Shown: piece after piece, positions 52,133-61,117 of the stretch
Layout: each line of letters begins with the position of its first letter
Position numbering within the stretch: position 1 is the first letter of the stretch
Assembly (NCBI RefSeq): GCF_021245725.1
Contig: NZ_JAJGSX010000007.1
Coordinates: 310,001 to 374,000, forward strand
Origin: Pseudonocardia sp. TRM90224
Lineage (GTDB): Bacteria > Actinomycetota > Actinomycetes > Mycobacteriales > Pseudonocardiaceae
DNA length: 64,000 nt
Direction of reading: 5' to 3'
Notes under the pieces: model-generated
Told to the model about the DNA's origin: nothing
What the model saw: only the letters and a program-made list of their open reading frames with translations
Databases searched by the model: none
Position numbers and translations under genes: made by a program

Positions 52133-55100
52133 CTAGCCGAGTTCGGCGGCCAGCCGTTCGCTGCGCTCCGCCCAGTAGGTCAGGCCGAGCGTGCGGTGCG
52201 TGTGCAGGGCGCGGGCCGCGTGGTCGCGGGCGCGGTCCTGCCGGCCGAGGCGGTTCGCCAGCTCCGCGAGCACGGCGTGCGTCGAGCCGAGGCCCGAGCT
52301 GCCCGTCCCGGCCACGACGAGCAGGTCGGCGTGCGGTTCCAGCAGCTCGTACATCCGCGCGGGGTCGGGGGCGCCGGTCCGCGCGGCGACGAGCCCCCAC
52401 ACCGCGAGCGCGAAGTCGCCCGACCAGTCGGCCGGCAGGTCGGCGCCCCAGCGCCGCACCATGTCGACGGCGCGGGCGTGTTGTCCCGTCTCGGCCGCGG
52501 CCAGGGCCGCGACCGGGCGGGCCGGGCGCATCTGCGGCTCCTCCGCAGCGGCGGCGAGCGGGTCGACGATCTCCGCGAGCCGACCCTGCCCGCGCCGCAC
52601 GGTGAACATCGTGACGTGGTGGTGGTAGCCGACGCCCCATTCGGTCGCGCCGTACCGGATCGTCGCGTAGCGCCCGAGCAGGTCCTCCGCCTCGTCGAAC
52701 CGCCCGTCCATGAGGCAGCGCGCGGTCCGCGCCATCCCGACGAGCGACTCCAGCTCCGGTCGCCGCGCCACGTCGAGCAGCCGCTCGCACCGGGCCAGGT
52801 CGCGGTCCCATTCGGCGAGGTCACCGGCCCGCAGCAGGCACGCCATCCGCTGCACCCTGCCGACGACCGCGTGGGCCGTCGGGAGGCCGGGCAGGTCGAC
52901 GAGCTCGGCGGCGACCCGCAGCCGGTCGGCGTTGCGGCCCGGCACGAACGTCGCGTGCATGAGGTTGGTCAGCGTCCGCCCGAGCAGCGCGGGGTCGTCC
53001 AGCCCGCGGGCCAGCTCAGCGGCTTCGCGGGCGGTCCGCTCGGCATCACCCCGGCGCGGGCTGTAGTGCAGCTCGACGGCGAGGGTGCCCAGCAGCGCCG
53101 CCCTGTCGTGGTCGGCGAGCGGTCCGGCCAGCAGACCGTCGAGCGTGGCCACCATGCCCACGTCGACCACCCCGTAGGGCCGCCACAGCCAGGGCGACGG
53201 CCCGCCGAAGGCTGTTGCCGCCGCGACGAGTGCCGGCCGGTCGCCGGTCTCGCCGGCCAACAACAGCGCCTCCTCGACGTCGCGGCGCGCACCGGCTGCG
53301 TCCCCCGAGGCGCGGCGCGCCTGCCCCAGCTCGGTCAGCACGGCACAGCGGCCGGCCCGGTCGGCTGTCGGCGTCGAGGCCAATGCGAGCTCCCACAACT
53401 GCACGGCCTCGGTCAGCGCGAGCTGCGCGCTCGCCTGCCGGGCCGCGCGGGAGGCGTGCGCGACGGCCTCGGCAGCGCCGCCGACCTTGGCCGCCTTCGC
53501 GAAGTGGTGCGCCAGCCGCGCAGGGTCCGATCCGGGCAGCTCGGCCAGCGTCCGGCCGGTCGCGAGGTGCAGCCGGGCCCGGTGCAGCCGGCTCAGCCCG
53601 GCGTCGAGCGCGTCGCGTACGAGCGCGTGGGAGAAGCGGTAGTCGAACGTGTCGGGCACCTCGGCGAGCAGCCCGGCGGCCACGGCGGGCTCCAGCTGCG
53701 TGATCACGTCCTCGGCCGGCAGCTCCGTCACCGCGGCCAGCACGTCGACCTCGACGTCCCGCCCACCGACCGATGCCGCGCGCAGCAGCTCACGGGCGGA
53801 TTCGGGGAGCCGCGCGACCCTGCGCTCGATGACGTCGCGCGCCGCCGCGGGCACGCCGGACCCGTGCTCGGGCAGCCGGAGCAGCTCGGACAGGTAGAAC
53901 GGGTTGCCGCCGCTGCGGTCGAGCAGGCCGGCGACCGTCGCCGGGTCGTCGGGAGCGCCGCGCAGCCGCAGGTAGGCGGCCACGTCGTCCGCGGTGAACG
54001 GGTGCAGCTCGATCCGCGCGGCGCCCGGCACCCGATGGATCTCGGCGAGCACATCGCGCAGCAGGTCGGGACGGGCGCCGGGCTCCGGGCGAGCCGTCAC
54101 CACCAGCATCAGCGGCAGGCCCGACGCCTCCCGCGCAACGTGCTCCAGCAGCCGCAGCGACGACGGATCGGCCCAGTGCACGTCGTCGATGACGACCAGT
54201 ACGGGCTCCGGGCTGCCGCCCAACGCTGCGACAACGCGGTCGTGCAGGGCGTGCAGGTCGGCGTCGGGGTCCCGGCTGCGCTCGGGCGCGTCGAGGGCGC
54301 CGGTGGCACCGAGCGCCCGCAGCACCGACACCCACGGGCGGAACGGCGGTGCGGCGGCGTCGACACACGTGCCGGCGGCGACGAGCATCCCGCGCGATGT
54401 CGCGGTCTCCGCGACGGCCGTGACCAGCGTGCTCTTGCCGATCCCGGCCTCCCCAACGACCACGACGGCACCGCCGCGGCCCTGCCGCGCCGCCGTCAGC
54501 CGCTCGTCGAGCAGCCCGATCTCGGCGTCGCGGGCGACCAGCCGTTCGCTCTGCACGCGGGCCGGCACAGCCGCAGCAGCCGGCGCTCTGGGTGCCTCCA
54601 GGTCGGGCGACTGGCCGAACACCGCCTGCTCCAGCCGGCGCAGCTCGGGGCCAGGCTCGATGCCGAGGTCCGCCGCAAGCCGCTCCCGGACACCGCGTAG
54701 CGCACCGAGCGCGTCGGCCTGCCGGCCGGCGCGGTAGAGCGCGAGCACGAGCAGACCCCATGACCGTTCGCGGTAGGGGTGCGCGCCGACGAGCTCCTCC
54801 AGCTCGGGCACGGCAGCGGCCGTCTCGCCGAGCCCGAGGCGGGCGGCCATGAGGTCCTCGACGGCCGACGTGCGCAGCTCGCCCAGCCGCACGGCCGTGG
54901 CGGCGGCGAACCCGAGATCGGCGAACTCGGCGAGCGGCTCGCCGCGCCAGAGCGCCAGCGCGTCCCCGAGGAGCCTGCGGGCGGCGTCGTGGTCGCCCCG
55001 GTCGAGCGCGCCACGGCCCCCGGCGACCGCCGCGGTGAACCGCGGAAGATCGACCTGGCCCGGCGCGACGTCGAGCAGGTACCCGGGCTCCCGCGTGAGC

Positions 55101-55393
55101 AGCAGGCGGGGCGGGGTGCGCGGCTTGCGGTCGGGCTCCAGCACCTTGCGCAGGTTCGAGACGTAGGCCTGCAGCCCGCCCGCCGCCTTGGCGGGGGCCT
55201 CACCGGACCAGAGCTCGTCGATCAGCCGGTCGACCGCGACCACCCTGCCGGGATCGACGGCGAGCATCGCCAGCACCGCACGCTGCATGCGCGGGCCGAG
55301 GTCGAGCCGGGAGCCGTCGGCGCCATCGCCGGAGCCGCCGCGAAAGACCTCGACCGCGCCGAAGAGCCGCACCGAGAGCGCCGCGTCCACCAT
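52133..55393 (-). CDS. AfsR/SARP-type regulator with BTAD and ATPase domains
   Basis: A 1086-residue regulator. An OmpR-like winged helix (about 5-90) with the SARP pattern QAYVSNLRKVLEP is followed by a bacterial transcriptional activation domain (about 95-245), then an ATPase with GEAGIGKST (about 315-323) and VLVVIDDVHWADPSS (Walker B), and a C-terminal helical TPR-like half. Such proteins activate secondary metabolism. The start is uncertain: ATG 55393 or GTG 55390, or an upstream TTG at 55408. It lies between repeat elements C and D. Confidence 0.9.
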   Translation of the reverse strand: MVDAALSVRLFGAVEVFRGGSGDGADGSRLDLGPRMQRAVLAMLAVDPGRVVAVDRLIDELWSGEAPAKAAGGLQAYVSNLRKVLEPDRKPRTPPRLLLTREPGYLLDVAPGQVDLPRFTAAVAGGRGALDRGDHDAARRLLGDALALWRGEPLAEFADLGFAAATAVRLGELRTSAVEDLMAARLGLGETAAAVPELEELVGAHPYRERSWGLLVLALYRAGRQADALGALRGVRERLAADLGIEPGPELRRLEQAVFGQSPDLEAPRAPAAAAVPARVQSERLVARDAEIGLLDERLTAARQGRGGAVVVVGEAGIGKSTLVTAVAETATSRGMLVAAGTCVDAAAPPFRPWVSVLRALGATGALDAPERSRDPDADLHALHDRVVAALGGSPEPVLVVIDDVHWADPSSLRLLEHVAREASGLPLMLVVTARPEPGARPDLLRDVLAEIHRVPGAARIELHPFTADDVAAYLRLRGAPDDPATVAGLLDRSGGNPFYLSELLRLPEHGSGVPAAARDVIERRVARLPESARELLRAASVGGRDVEVDVLAAVTELPAEDVITQLEPAVAAGLLAEVPDTFDYRFSHALVRDALDAGLSRLHRARLHLATGRTLAELPGSDPARLAHHFAKAAKVGGAAEAVAHASRAARQASAQLALTEAVQLWELALASTPTADRAGRCAVLTELGQARRASGDAAGARRDVEEALLLAGETGDRPALVAAATAFGGPSPWLWRPYGVVDVGMVATLDGLLAGPLADHDRAALLGTLAVELHYSPRRGDAERTAREAAELARGLDDPALLGRTLTNLMHATFVPGRNADRLRVAAELVDLPGLPTAHAVVGRVQRMACLLRAGDLAEWDRDLARCERLLDVARRPELESLVGMARTARCLMDGRFDEAEDLLGRYATIRYGATEWGVGYHHHVTMFTVRRGQGRLAEIVDPLAAAAEEPQMRPARPVAALAAAETGQHARAVDMVRRWGADLPADWSGDFALAVWGLVAARTGAPDPARMYELLEPHADLLVVAGTGSSGLGSTHAVLAELANRLGRQDRARDHAARALHTHRTLGLTYWAERSERLAAELG

Positions 55394-55458
55394 CCCCACC
55401 TCGATCAAGGGCCCTCATCGTGCCACCCCGACCCGCCGTGACACTCCGTGGTCGTTGT

Positions 55459-55517
55459 TGGGTCAGGAAAGCCACTTTCCTGTCCTGTGGGGACAGGAAA
55501 GTGGCTTTCCTGAACTC
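55459..55517. repeat. 59-bp paired-palindrome element, copy D
   Basis: Two 29-mers (55459-55487 and 55489-55517), one base apart, of opposite orientation. Together they make a longer perfect 23-bp stem (55463-55485 with 55491-55513) closed by a 5-nt loop. It lies 39 nt downstream of the PHP hydrolase stop and about 65 nt before the AfsR-like start, in tandem on the minus strand. Confidence 0.9.
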
Positions 55518-55556
55518 CCCGGGACCACGGGGTGGTCACCGAGAGTGGGCGGGGCG

Positions 55557-56753
55557 TCAGACCGCCAGCGCCACCACCGCGTTCATGGGGGTCTCGAGCC
55601 GGTGCGGGCCCGGTGCCCCGGGGAACGTCACGCGGTCGCCGGTCACGAGCGTCCGCCGCTCCTGCGGGTCGACGAGGTAGGTGCCGGCGCCGTCGACGGC
55701 GACCAGTTCGTCGCCCACCCTGAGCAGGACGGGCGCGTCGCGGCCCGCGCTGATCGCGATGCGCCCGGCGTCGATGCCGTCGAGCACACCACTCTCGTCC
55801 GCGCATTGCACCCACGTCGTCGGCCCGCCCAGCGGGCGGCCGTGCGCGGGCGTGTGGAAGTCGCTCCCGCCCAGCGGCAGCACGGTCGGGTCCCACGCGA
55901 GCCACCACGCCAGCGGGCCGCCCCAGCGCCGGTCGAGCCACGTCCAGTGCCAGATCTCGGCGAACCGCGGCCTGCGCGCCATCGGCTGGCGCCACGCGCA
56001 GTCGCTGGCCAGCGGATGGTTGATCGAGAGCAGCCCGCCGCCCGTCTCGACGTCGGCGAGCCACGCGTCGGCGGGCCGCCGGAAGTCCACCCAGCCGATG
56101 TCTCCGAACGCGTTGGCGTGCCCCCGGTCGGTCGTGACCTCCTGGCCGGGGATCAGCACGACGCCCGCTCGTGCGCCGGCCGCCGGGAGCAGCGGGTGGT
56201 GGCTGACGGTGTTGTGGTCGGTGACGGCGAGGAAGTCCAGCCCGACCGCGGCGGCGAGGTTCGCCAGCTCGTCGATGCCCAGCGCGCCGTCGGAGTGCAC
56301 GGTGTGGCTGTGCAGGTCGCCCGCCAGCCAGCGCAGGCCCGCCTCGGCCGGGAGATCCCGCCGCGGCGGGCGTTCGGTGACCGGCGGCGGTGCATGCTCG
56401 GCCGGCGCGGCGACGGGCGCGGTGTCGACCGTGACCTCGTAGTCGAGCCCGTCGGACGGCAATCGGTGCAGGCCGAGGCAGACCCGCCACGTCCCGGCCT
56501 CGATGGGGCCTGGCAGGTAGCCGGGCGTCGCCCAGCTCTCGGTGATCGTGTACGTCGTGCGCGCCCCACCCGACCAGCCGCGGAACCCCGCGGGGGTGAA
56601 GCAGCCCAGGTCGAGCACGCCGGCGCTGCGGTCGTAGTCGAGGTGGACGGTCAGCGCGCCCGCGCCGGCCGGGACGTCGAATTGCAGCTCCCGGTAGAAC
56701 GACTCGGCGCGGTCGTCGAGCGTCCAGCGGCCGCGCTGCACCGTCGCCGGCAC
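55557..56753 (-). CDS. CehA/McbA-type PHP-domain metallohydrolase
   Basis: A 398-residue protein with an N-terminal strand-rich domain (about 1-130) and a PHP domain. Metal ligands are in GDLHSHTVHSDG (about 146-157), VTDHNTVSHH (about 177-186), LIPGQEVTT, SINHPLA and GGSDFHTP. PHP hydrolases of this type cleave phosphate or carbamate esters. It starts at GTG 56753, immediately after the ABC ATPase stop. It is the last gene of the import operon and likely processes the imported compound. It ends 39 nt before element D. Confidence 0.88.
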   Translation of the reverse strand: MPATVQRGRWTLDDRAESFYRELQFDVPAGAGALTVHLDYDRSAGVLDLGCFTPAGFRGWSGGARTTYTITESWATPGYLPGPIEAGTWRVCLGLHRLPSDGLDYEVTVDTAPVAAPAEHAPPPVTERPPRRDLPAEAGLRWLAGDLHSHTVHSDGALGIDELANLAAAVGLDFLAVTDHNTVSHHPLLPAAGARAGVVLIPGQEVTTDRGHANAFGDIGWVDFRRPADAWLADVETGGGLLSINHPLASDCAWRQPMARRPRFAEIWHWTWLDRRWGGPLAWWLAWDPTVLPLGGSDFHTPAHGRPLGGPTTWVQCADESGVLDGIDAGRIAISAGRDAPVLLRVGDELVAVDGAGTYLVDPQERRTLVTGDRVTFPGAPGPHRLETPMNAVVALAV

Positions 56754-56758
56754 GCGGC

Positions 56759-57862
56759 TCAGGCCTCCGCGAGCGCCGGCGCGCGCTCGCTGCCGACGAG
56801 CTCGCCGTCGTCGCGGCGGTAGACCAGCACCCGCTGCGGCGCGGCGACCGCCCAGCCGCGCGAGCCGATCGGCGGCTCCTGTCCTTCTGGCACCGTCACC
56901 TGGACGATGGTGGCACCGACCTCGAGCGAGACCAACGACCCCACGCCCATGTTCTCGATGATCGCGACGGTGCCCTCGATGCCCGCGTCGGCCGCTTCGG
57001 TGCTGAACGTCATGTACTCGGGCCGAGCCGCGTAGACGACCTCCTCGCCGTCGCGCACGTGCGCCCGCGCCGACTCCGGCAGCGGCACCGACGTGCCGGC
57101 CACCCGGACGGTGTCGCGGTCGATCGTGGCGTCGAGCAGGTTCATCGGCGTCGACCCGATGAACCCGGCGACGAACGTGCTGGCCGGGCGCTGGAACACC
57201 TCGCGCGGCGTGCCGATCTGGCGGATCCGGCCCGCCTCCATGACGGCCATGCGGTCCGACATCGCGAGCGCCTCGGCCTGGTCGTGGGTGACGAAGACGG
57301 TGGTGACGCCCAGGTCGCGCTGCAGCCGCTTGAGGAACGTCCGCGCCTCCAGCCGCAGCCGGGCGTCGAGGTTGGAGAGCGGCTCGTCGAACAGGAACAC
57401 CTGCGGGTGGCACGCCACCGCCCGCGCGAGCGCCGCCCGTTGCTGCTGGCCGCCCGAGAGCTGGCCCGGTCGCCGCTCCAGCAGCCCGCCGAGGCTGAGC
57501 CCTTCCGCGGTCTCCTCCGCCTTCTCCGCGCGCTCCTGCTTGCCCACCTTCTTGATCTTCAGCGGGTAGGCGATGTTGTCGCGGACCGTCATGTGCGGGA
57601 AGAGCGCGTAATCCTGGAACACCATCGCGATGTCCCGCGCCCCGGGGGCCAGCCGCGTGACGTCGCGCCCGCCGATGCGGATGCTGCCGCCGCTCACGGT
57701 CTCCAGCCCGGCGATGGAGCGCAGCAGCGTGGTCTTGCCGCAGCCCGAGGGGCCCAGCAGCGCGAAGAACTCGCCGTCCTCGATCGTGACGTCGAGCCCG
57801 TCGACGGCCCGGACCCCGCCCGGGTACTCCTTGACCAGCTGTTCCAGCACGATGTCGGCCAT
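56759..57862 (-). CDS. ABC importer ATP-binding protein, UgpC/MalK family
   Basis: A 367-residue ATPase with Walker A GPSGCGKTT (about 36-44), signature LSGGQQQR (about 138-145), Walker B VFLFDEPLSNLDA and a C-terminal TOBE-type regulatory domain (about 240-360). The family drives sugar and glycerol-3-phosphate importers. It starts in a TGATG overlap with the upstream permease. Confidence 0.94.
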   Translation of the reverse strand: MADIVLEQLVKEYPGGVRAVDGLDVTIEDGEFFALLGPSGCGKTTLLRSIAGLETVSGGSIRIGGRDVTRLAPGARDIAMVFQDYALFPHMTVRDNIAYPLKIKKVGKQERAEKAEETAEGLSLGGLLERRPGQLSGGQQQRAALARAVACHPQVFLFDEPLSNLDARLRLEARTFLKRLQRDLGVTTVFVTHDQAEALAMSDRMAVMEAGRIRQIGTPREVFQRPASTFVAGFIGSTPMNLLDATIDRDTVRVAGTSVPLPESARAHVRDGEEVVYAARPEYMTFSTEAADAGIEGTVAIIENMGVGSLVSLEVGATIVQVTVPEGQEPPIGSRGWAVAAPQRVLVYRRDDGELVGSERAPALAEA

Positions 57863-58680
57863 CAGCGCTTGATCCCTCCGTGGAAGCGGAACCCGTAACG
57901 CCGGTTCACGAACACGTACATCGCGACCACCGGTATCGAGTAGAGCAGCGAGAACGCCGAGATGAGCCCCAGATCGGCCTGCCCGCCCTCGGTGTAGAAG
58001 GTGTAGACGACCACCGCGGCGGGCCGCTCGGCCTGCCGCAGCAGGATGAACGGGGTCAGGAAGTTCCCCCAGACCTGCACGACCGTCCACACCGCGATCG
58101 TCGCGAGCCCCGGCCGGACGACGGGCAGCACGACGTCGCGCAGGATCTGCAGCGGGCTTGCCCCGAACACCCGCGCCGACTCCTCGTAGGAGCGCGGGAT
58201 GCCGTCCATGAAGTCCTTCAGGATGAAGATCGCGGTCGGCAGCATCCCGCCGGTCAGCACCAGCACGACGCCGAGCTGGGTGTCGACCAGCCCGATCTGC
58301 GTCATCAGCGTGAAGATCGGCACCATCGCCGCGGTCCCGGTGATGATCGACGACAGCAGCAGCAACGCGTAGAGCAGCCCGTCCCGGCCGGGGATCTTCA
58401 CCCGCGAGAGCGCGTACGCGGCCAGCGCACCGAAGCTCGTCACCAGCGCCATCGTGCCCAGCGCGTGCACCAGCGAGATACCGATCGACGGCAGCGCGTC
58501 GGGGTTGCGCAGCAGCTCGCCGAAGTTGCGCCCCGTCCAGTCCGGCAGCGACGTGCTCAGCGTCGGGGAGGCGTCGAAGGGCGCGAACAGCAGCCACAGC
58601 ACCGGCAGCGCCATGAACACCGTGATCAGCGAGATCAGGACGTAGAGCCCGACCCGCCCCACCAGCTCCTTCGGGCTCAT
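57862..58680 (-). CDS. ABC importer permease, MalG/UgpE-like
   Basis: A 272-residue permease with six helices and the EAA loop ESARVFGASPLQILRDVVLPVVRPG (split, about 175-199). It begins with an ATG that overlaps the upstream permease stop (ATGA) and ends on the ATPase start (TGATG). Confidence 0.93.
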   Translation of the reverse strand: MSPKELVGRVGLYVLISLITVFMALPVLWLLFAPFDASPTLSTSLPDWTGRNFGELLRNPDALPSIGISLVHALGTMALVTSFGALAAYALSRVKIPGRDGLLYALLLLSSIITGTAAMVPIFTLMTQIGLVDTQLGVVLVLTGGMLPTAIFILKDFMDGIPRSYEESARVFGASPLQILRDVVLPVVRPGLATIAVWTVVQVWGNFLTPFILLRQAERPAAVVVYTFYTEGGQADLGLISAFSLLYSIPVVAMYVFVNRRYGFRFHGGIKR

Positions 58681-59624
58681 GCGCGACGCTGCTTCAACAG
58701 GCGGAGGTAGACCACCGCGAGCACGAGGTTGATCAGCAGCATCAGCAGCGAGACGGCCGAGCCGAAGCCGAGCTGCCCGCCGGGGATCGCCGTGTTGTAG
58801 ACGAACACCGGCAGCGTCTCGGAACGGCCGTTCGGGCCGCCCGCGGTGATCAGGAACGGGCTGAAGTCGTTGAACGTCCAGAGGCTGATCAGCAGCAGGT
58901 TGGTGAGGATGTGCCCGCGGACGTGCGGGAGCACGACGTCGCGCAGCTGCTGCCAGCCGGAGGCACCGACCATGCGTGCCGTCTCCAGCTGCGAGGGCGG
59001 GATCCCGTTCAGGGCCGCGCTGAAGAGCAGCATCGAGAACGCCGTGCCCCGCCAGGCGTTGAAGATGATCACCGAGAGCATCGGGTACTCGATCAGCCAC
59101 GCCATGCCCGGCGTGTTCAGCAACACGTTGAGCGTGCCGCCGTCCCGGTCGAGCAGCGCGATCCACAGGAACGCCACCACCGAGCTGGGCAGGATCCACG
59201 CGAGCATCACGAGCAGCTCTACGACCGTCCGCACGGTCCTCGGCACCGCTCGCAACGTCCAGGCCAGCACGAACCCCAGCACGCACTGCCCGATCACCGC
59301 CGAACCGATGACGAACAGCAGCGTCAGCCACAGGGAGTTGAGGAACTCGGGATCACCGAGCGCCCTCGCGTAGTTGTCCAGCCCGACGACCCGGGGGCGG
59401 AGCGCCGCGACGCCGGTCAGTCGGTAGTTGGTGATCCCGAGGTACAGCGTCCACAGCGCCGGGAAGACCAGGAACGCCGCGATCAGCGCCAGCGCGGGCG
59501 CGACGAACACCGAGGCGCGCGCCCTGCCCAGCCCGGCGGCGTCGGTGGCCGCCTGCGGGGCCGGGCTCTTGGTCACCCCAGCCGCCTCGGCCGGTTCAGC
59601 CGGTGGTGATGCCGTCAGCGCCAC
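58677..59624 (-). CDS. ABC importer permease, MalF/UgpA-like
   Basis: A 315-residue permease with six helices and the EAA loop ETARMVGASGWQQLRDVVLPHVRG (split, about 213-236). The start GTG at 59624 sits 7-8 nt after GGAGGG; an alternative GTG at 59633 has no spacing to the site. It overlaps the end of the binding-protein gene by 29 nt, so the two are coupled. Confidence 0.92.
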   Translation of the reverse strand: MALTASPPAEPAEAAGVTKSPAPQAATDAAGLGRARASVFVAPALALIAAFLVFPALWTLYLGITNYRLTGVAALRPRVVGLDNYARALGDPEFLNSLWLTLLFVIGSAVIGQCVLGFVLAWTLRAVPRTVRTVVELLVMLAWILPSSVVAFLWIALLDRDGGTLNVLLNTPGMAWLIEYPMLSVIIFNAWRGTAFSMLLFSAALNGIPPSQLETARMVGASGWQQLRDVVLPHVRGHILTNLLLISLWTFNDFSPFLITAGGPNGRSETLPVFVYNTAIPGGQLGFGSAVSLLMLLINLVLAVVYLRLLKQRRA

Positions 59625-61017
59625 CGAGCACACCCTCCAAGGCCGACTGGTACTTCTTTGCGGCGTCCGCGGGCGCCGCCCCGGTGACGACGGCCGCGGT
59701 GGCCTCCTGCAGCGCCTTCGACACCTCGGGGTACTCCCCCAGACCCGGCCGGTAGGCGGTGATGGGGAGCACCTCCTTGGAGACGAAGCTCAGCATCGGG
59801 TCGGCGGCCAGCACCTCCGCGTTGACGTCGTCGCGCGCGGTGATCTGCGCGCTGCCGCCGAGCCGCGCCTTCTGCGCATCGGCCGACATGATGAACTGCA
59901 GGAGCTTCCACGCCTGCTGCGGGAAGTCGGTGCCGGGGTTGATCGCGTTCATGCCACCGCCGGACATGCTGACGAAGTTCTGGCCGTTCGGGCCCTTGCC
60001 CGGCTGTTGCGCGGGGATCTTGGCGTAGCCGACGACGGAGTCGCGGTCGGCCATCGGCGCGATGCCCTTGGTCGGCTCGATCACCGAGCGCCAGAAGTAG
60101 TCGCTCTCCAGCAGGATGCCGATCTGCCCCGCCGCGAACTCCTGGAACGACTTGTCGCGGCCCTTCGCCTCCTGCTGCAGCAGCGGGTCGCCGAGCCCGC
60201 CGCCGTAGACGGACTGGTAGAAACCGAGCACGTCGCGCACGGCCTGGGTGTCGCCCAACCACTTGCCGTCGGTGTTGAGCGGGGTTGCGGTGCCCGCGAG
60301 CAGCGGCAGCACACCCTGCATCGTGGTCGCCTCGCCCATCGCCGTGCCGGCGTTGATCTGGATCGGGTCGACGCCCGGCAGCGCCTTGAGCTTCGCGCCG
60401 GCGTCGAGCACCTCCTGCCAGCTCGCCGGCTGCCACTGCGCGGGCAGTCCGGCCTTCGCGAAGAGGTCCTTGTTGTAGAAGAGCACGCGCCCGTCGGTGC
60501 CGGTCGGCACGCCGTAGCGCTTGCCCTCGAACGAGCCCAGCTGCTCGACGGAGTCGGGGATCTGCGCCCAGCCGTCCCACTCGCCGGCCGCGGCACCGAC
60601 CACCTCGTCGAGCGGCTTGATGTAGCCGGCCTGCGCGAACTCGCCGACCCAGATGCCGTCGAGCGCGACGATGTCGGCCCCGCCGCCACTGCGCATGTCG
60701 AGCGACTGCTGGGTCTTGTACTGCTCGTCGTCGACGCCGGAGGGCTGGAACGTGACGGTCGCGGTGACCCCCTCCGCGGCCATCTGCTTCGTGAACTCGG
60801 GGATCACGTAGTTGACGAGCCAGTCGGCATCGCGGGTGTTCTTGCCGCCCTGCGCCGCGTTCCCGGCGATCGTGAGGGTGATCGTCTTGGCGTCGGCGCC
60901 GCGCTGCGGGTCGCCCGCCGCCGTGCCCCCGTCCCCGCCGCCACCACACCCGGCAAGCGCCAGCGCCCCGACCGACGTGACCGCGAGCGCCACCCGTGCT
61001 GTTCTGCTGAATGCCAT
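59596..61017 (-). CDS. extracellular solute-binding lipoprotein
   Basis: A 473-residue family 1 solute-binding protein with a lipoprotein signal: basic start, hydrophobic core, lipobox ALAGC with C24, then glycine-rich linker. YGVPTGTDGRVLFYNKDLF and GTDFPQQAWKLLQF are typical of sugar-type binding proteins. It delivers the ligand to the two permeases. The ligand may be a sugar or an organophosphate ester, given the downstream PHP hydrolase. The regulator upstream is in the same direction. Confidence 0.93.
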   Translation of the reverse strand: MAFSRTARVALAVTSVGALALAGCGGGGDGGTAAGDPQRGADAKTITLTIAGNAAQGGKNTRDADWLVNYVIPEFTKQMAAEGVTATVTFQPSGVDDEQYKTQQSLDMRSGGGADIVALDGIWVGEFAQAGYIKPLDEVVGAAAGEWDGWAQIPDSVEQLGSFEGKRYGVPTGTDGRVLFYNKDLFAKAGLPAQWQPASWQEVLDAGAKLKALPGVDPIQINAGTAMGEATTMQGVLPLLAGTATPLNTDGKWLGDTQAVRDVLGFYQSVYGGGLGDPLLQQEAKGRDKSFQEFAAGQIGILLESDYFWRSVIEPTKGIAPMADRDSVVGYAKIPAQQPGKGPNGQNFVSMSGGGMNAINPGTDFPQQAWKLLQFIMSADAQKARLGGSAQITARDDVNAEVLAADPMLSFVSKEVLPITAYRPGLGEYPEVSKALQEATAAVVTGAAPADAAKKYQSALEGVLGGADGITTG

Positions 61018-61060
61018 CGAGCCGCCCCCATTGGCGATCGTGTGTAGCGAACCTGGCGGG

Positions 61061-61078
61061 ACTATGTCATGACGTACT
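61061..61078. promoter_or_regulatory. imperfect palindrome in the importer promoter
   Basis: ACTATGTCATGACGTACT matches its own reverse complement in 14 of 18 positions and is centred on the perfect GTCATGAC. It is 44-61 nt before the binding-protein start, inside the 100-bp gap after the GntR gene. It may be the operator for that regulator; it does not match the palindrome at 61892. Confidence 0.45.
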
Positions 61079-61117
61079 GAGGAAGTCCATGTCTTGCCTT
61101 CACGCCTCGACGTCGCG

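Noticed and set aside
49458..54700. Two plus-strand frames of more than 850 codons opposite the exporter and AfsR-like genes
   Set aside because: Both are antisense to genes with clear domain order and show no motif.
41680..55517. CRISPR-like array for the repeated GGAAAG palindromes
   Set aside because: The copies are dispersed kilobases apart, each a two-unit element with 1-nt spacing, with no spacers and no cas genes.
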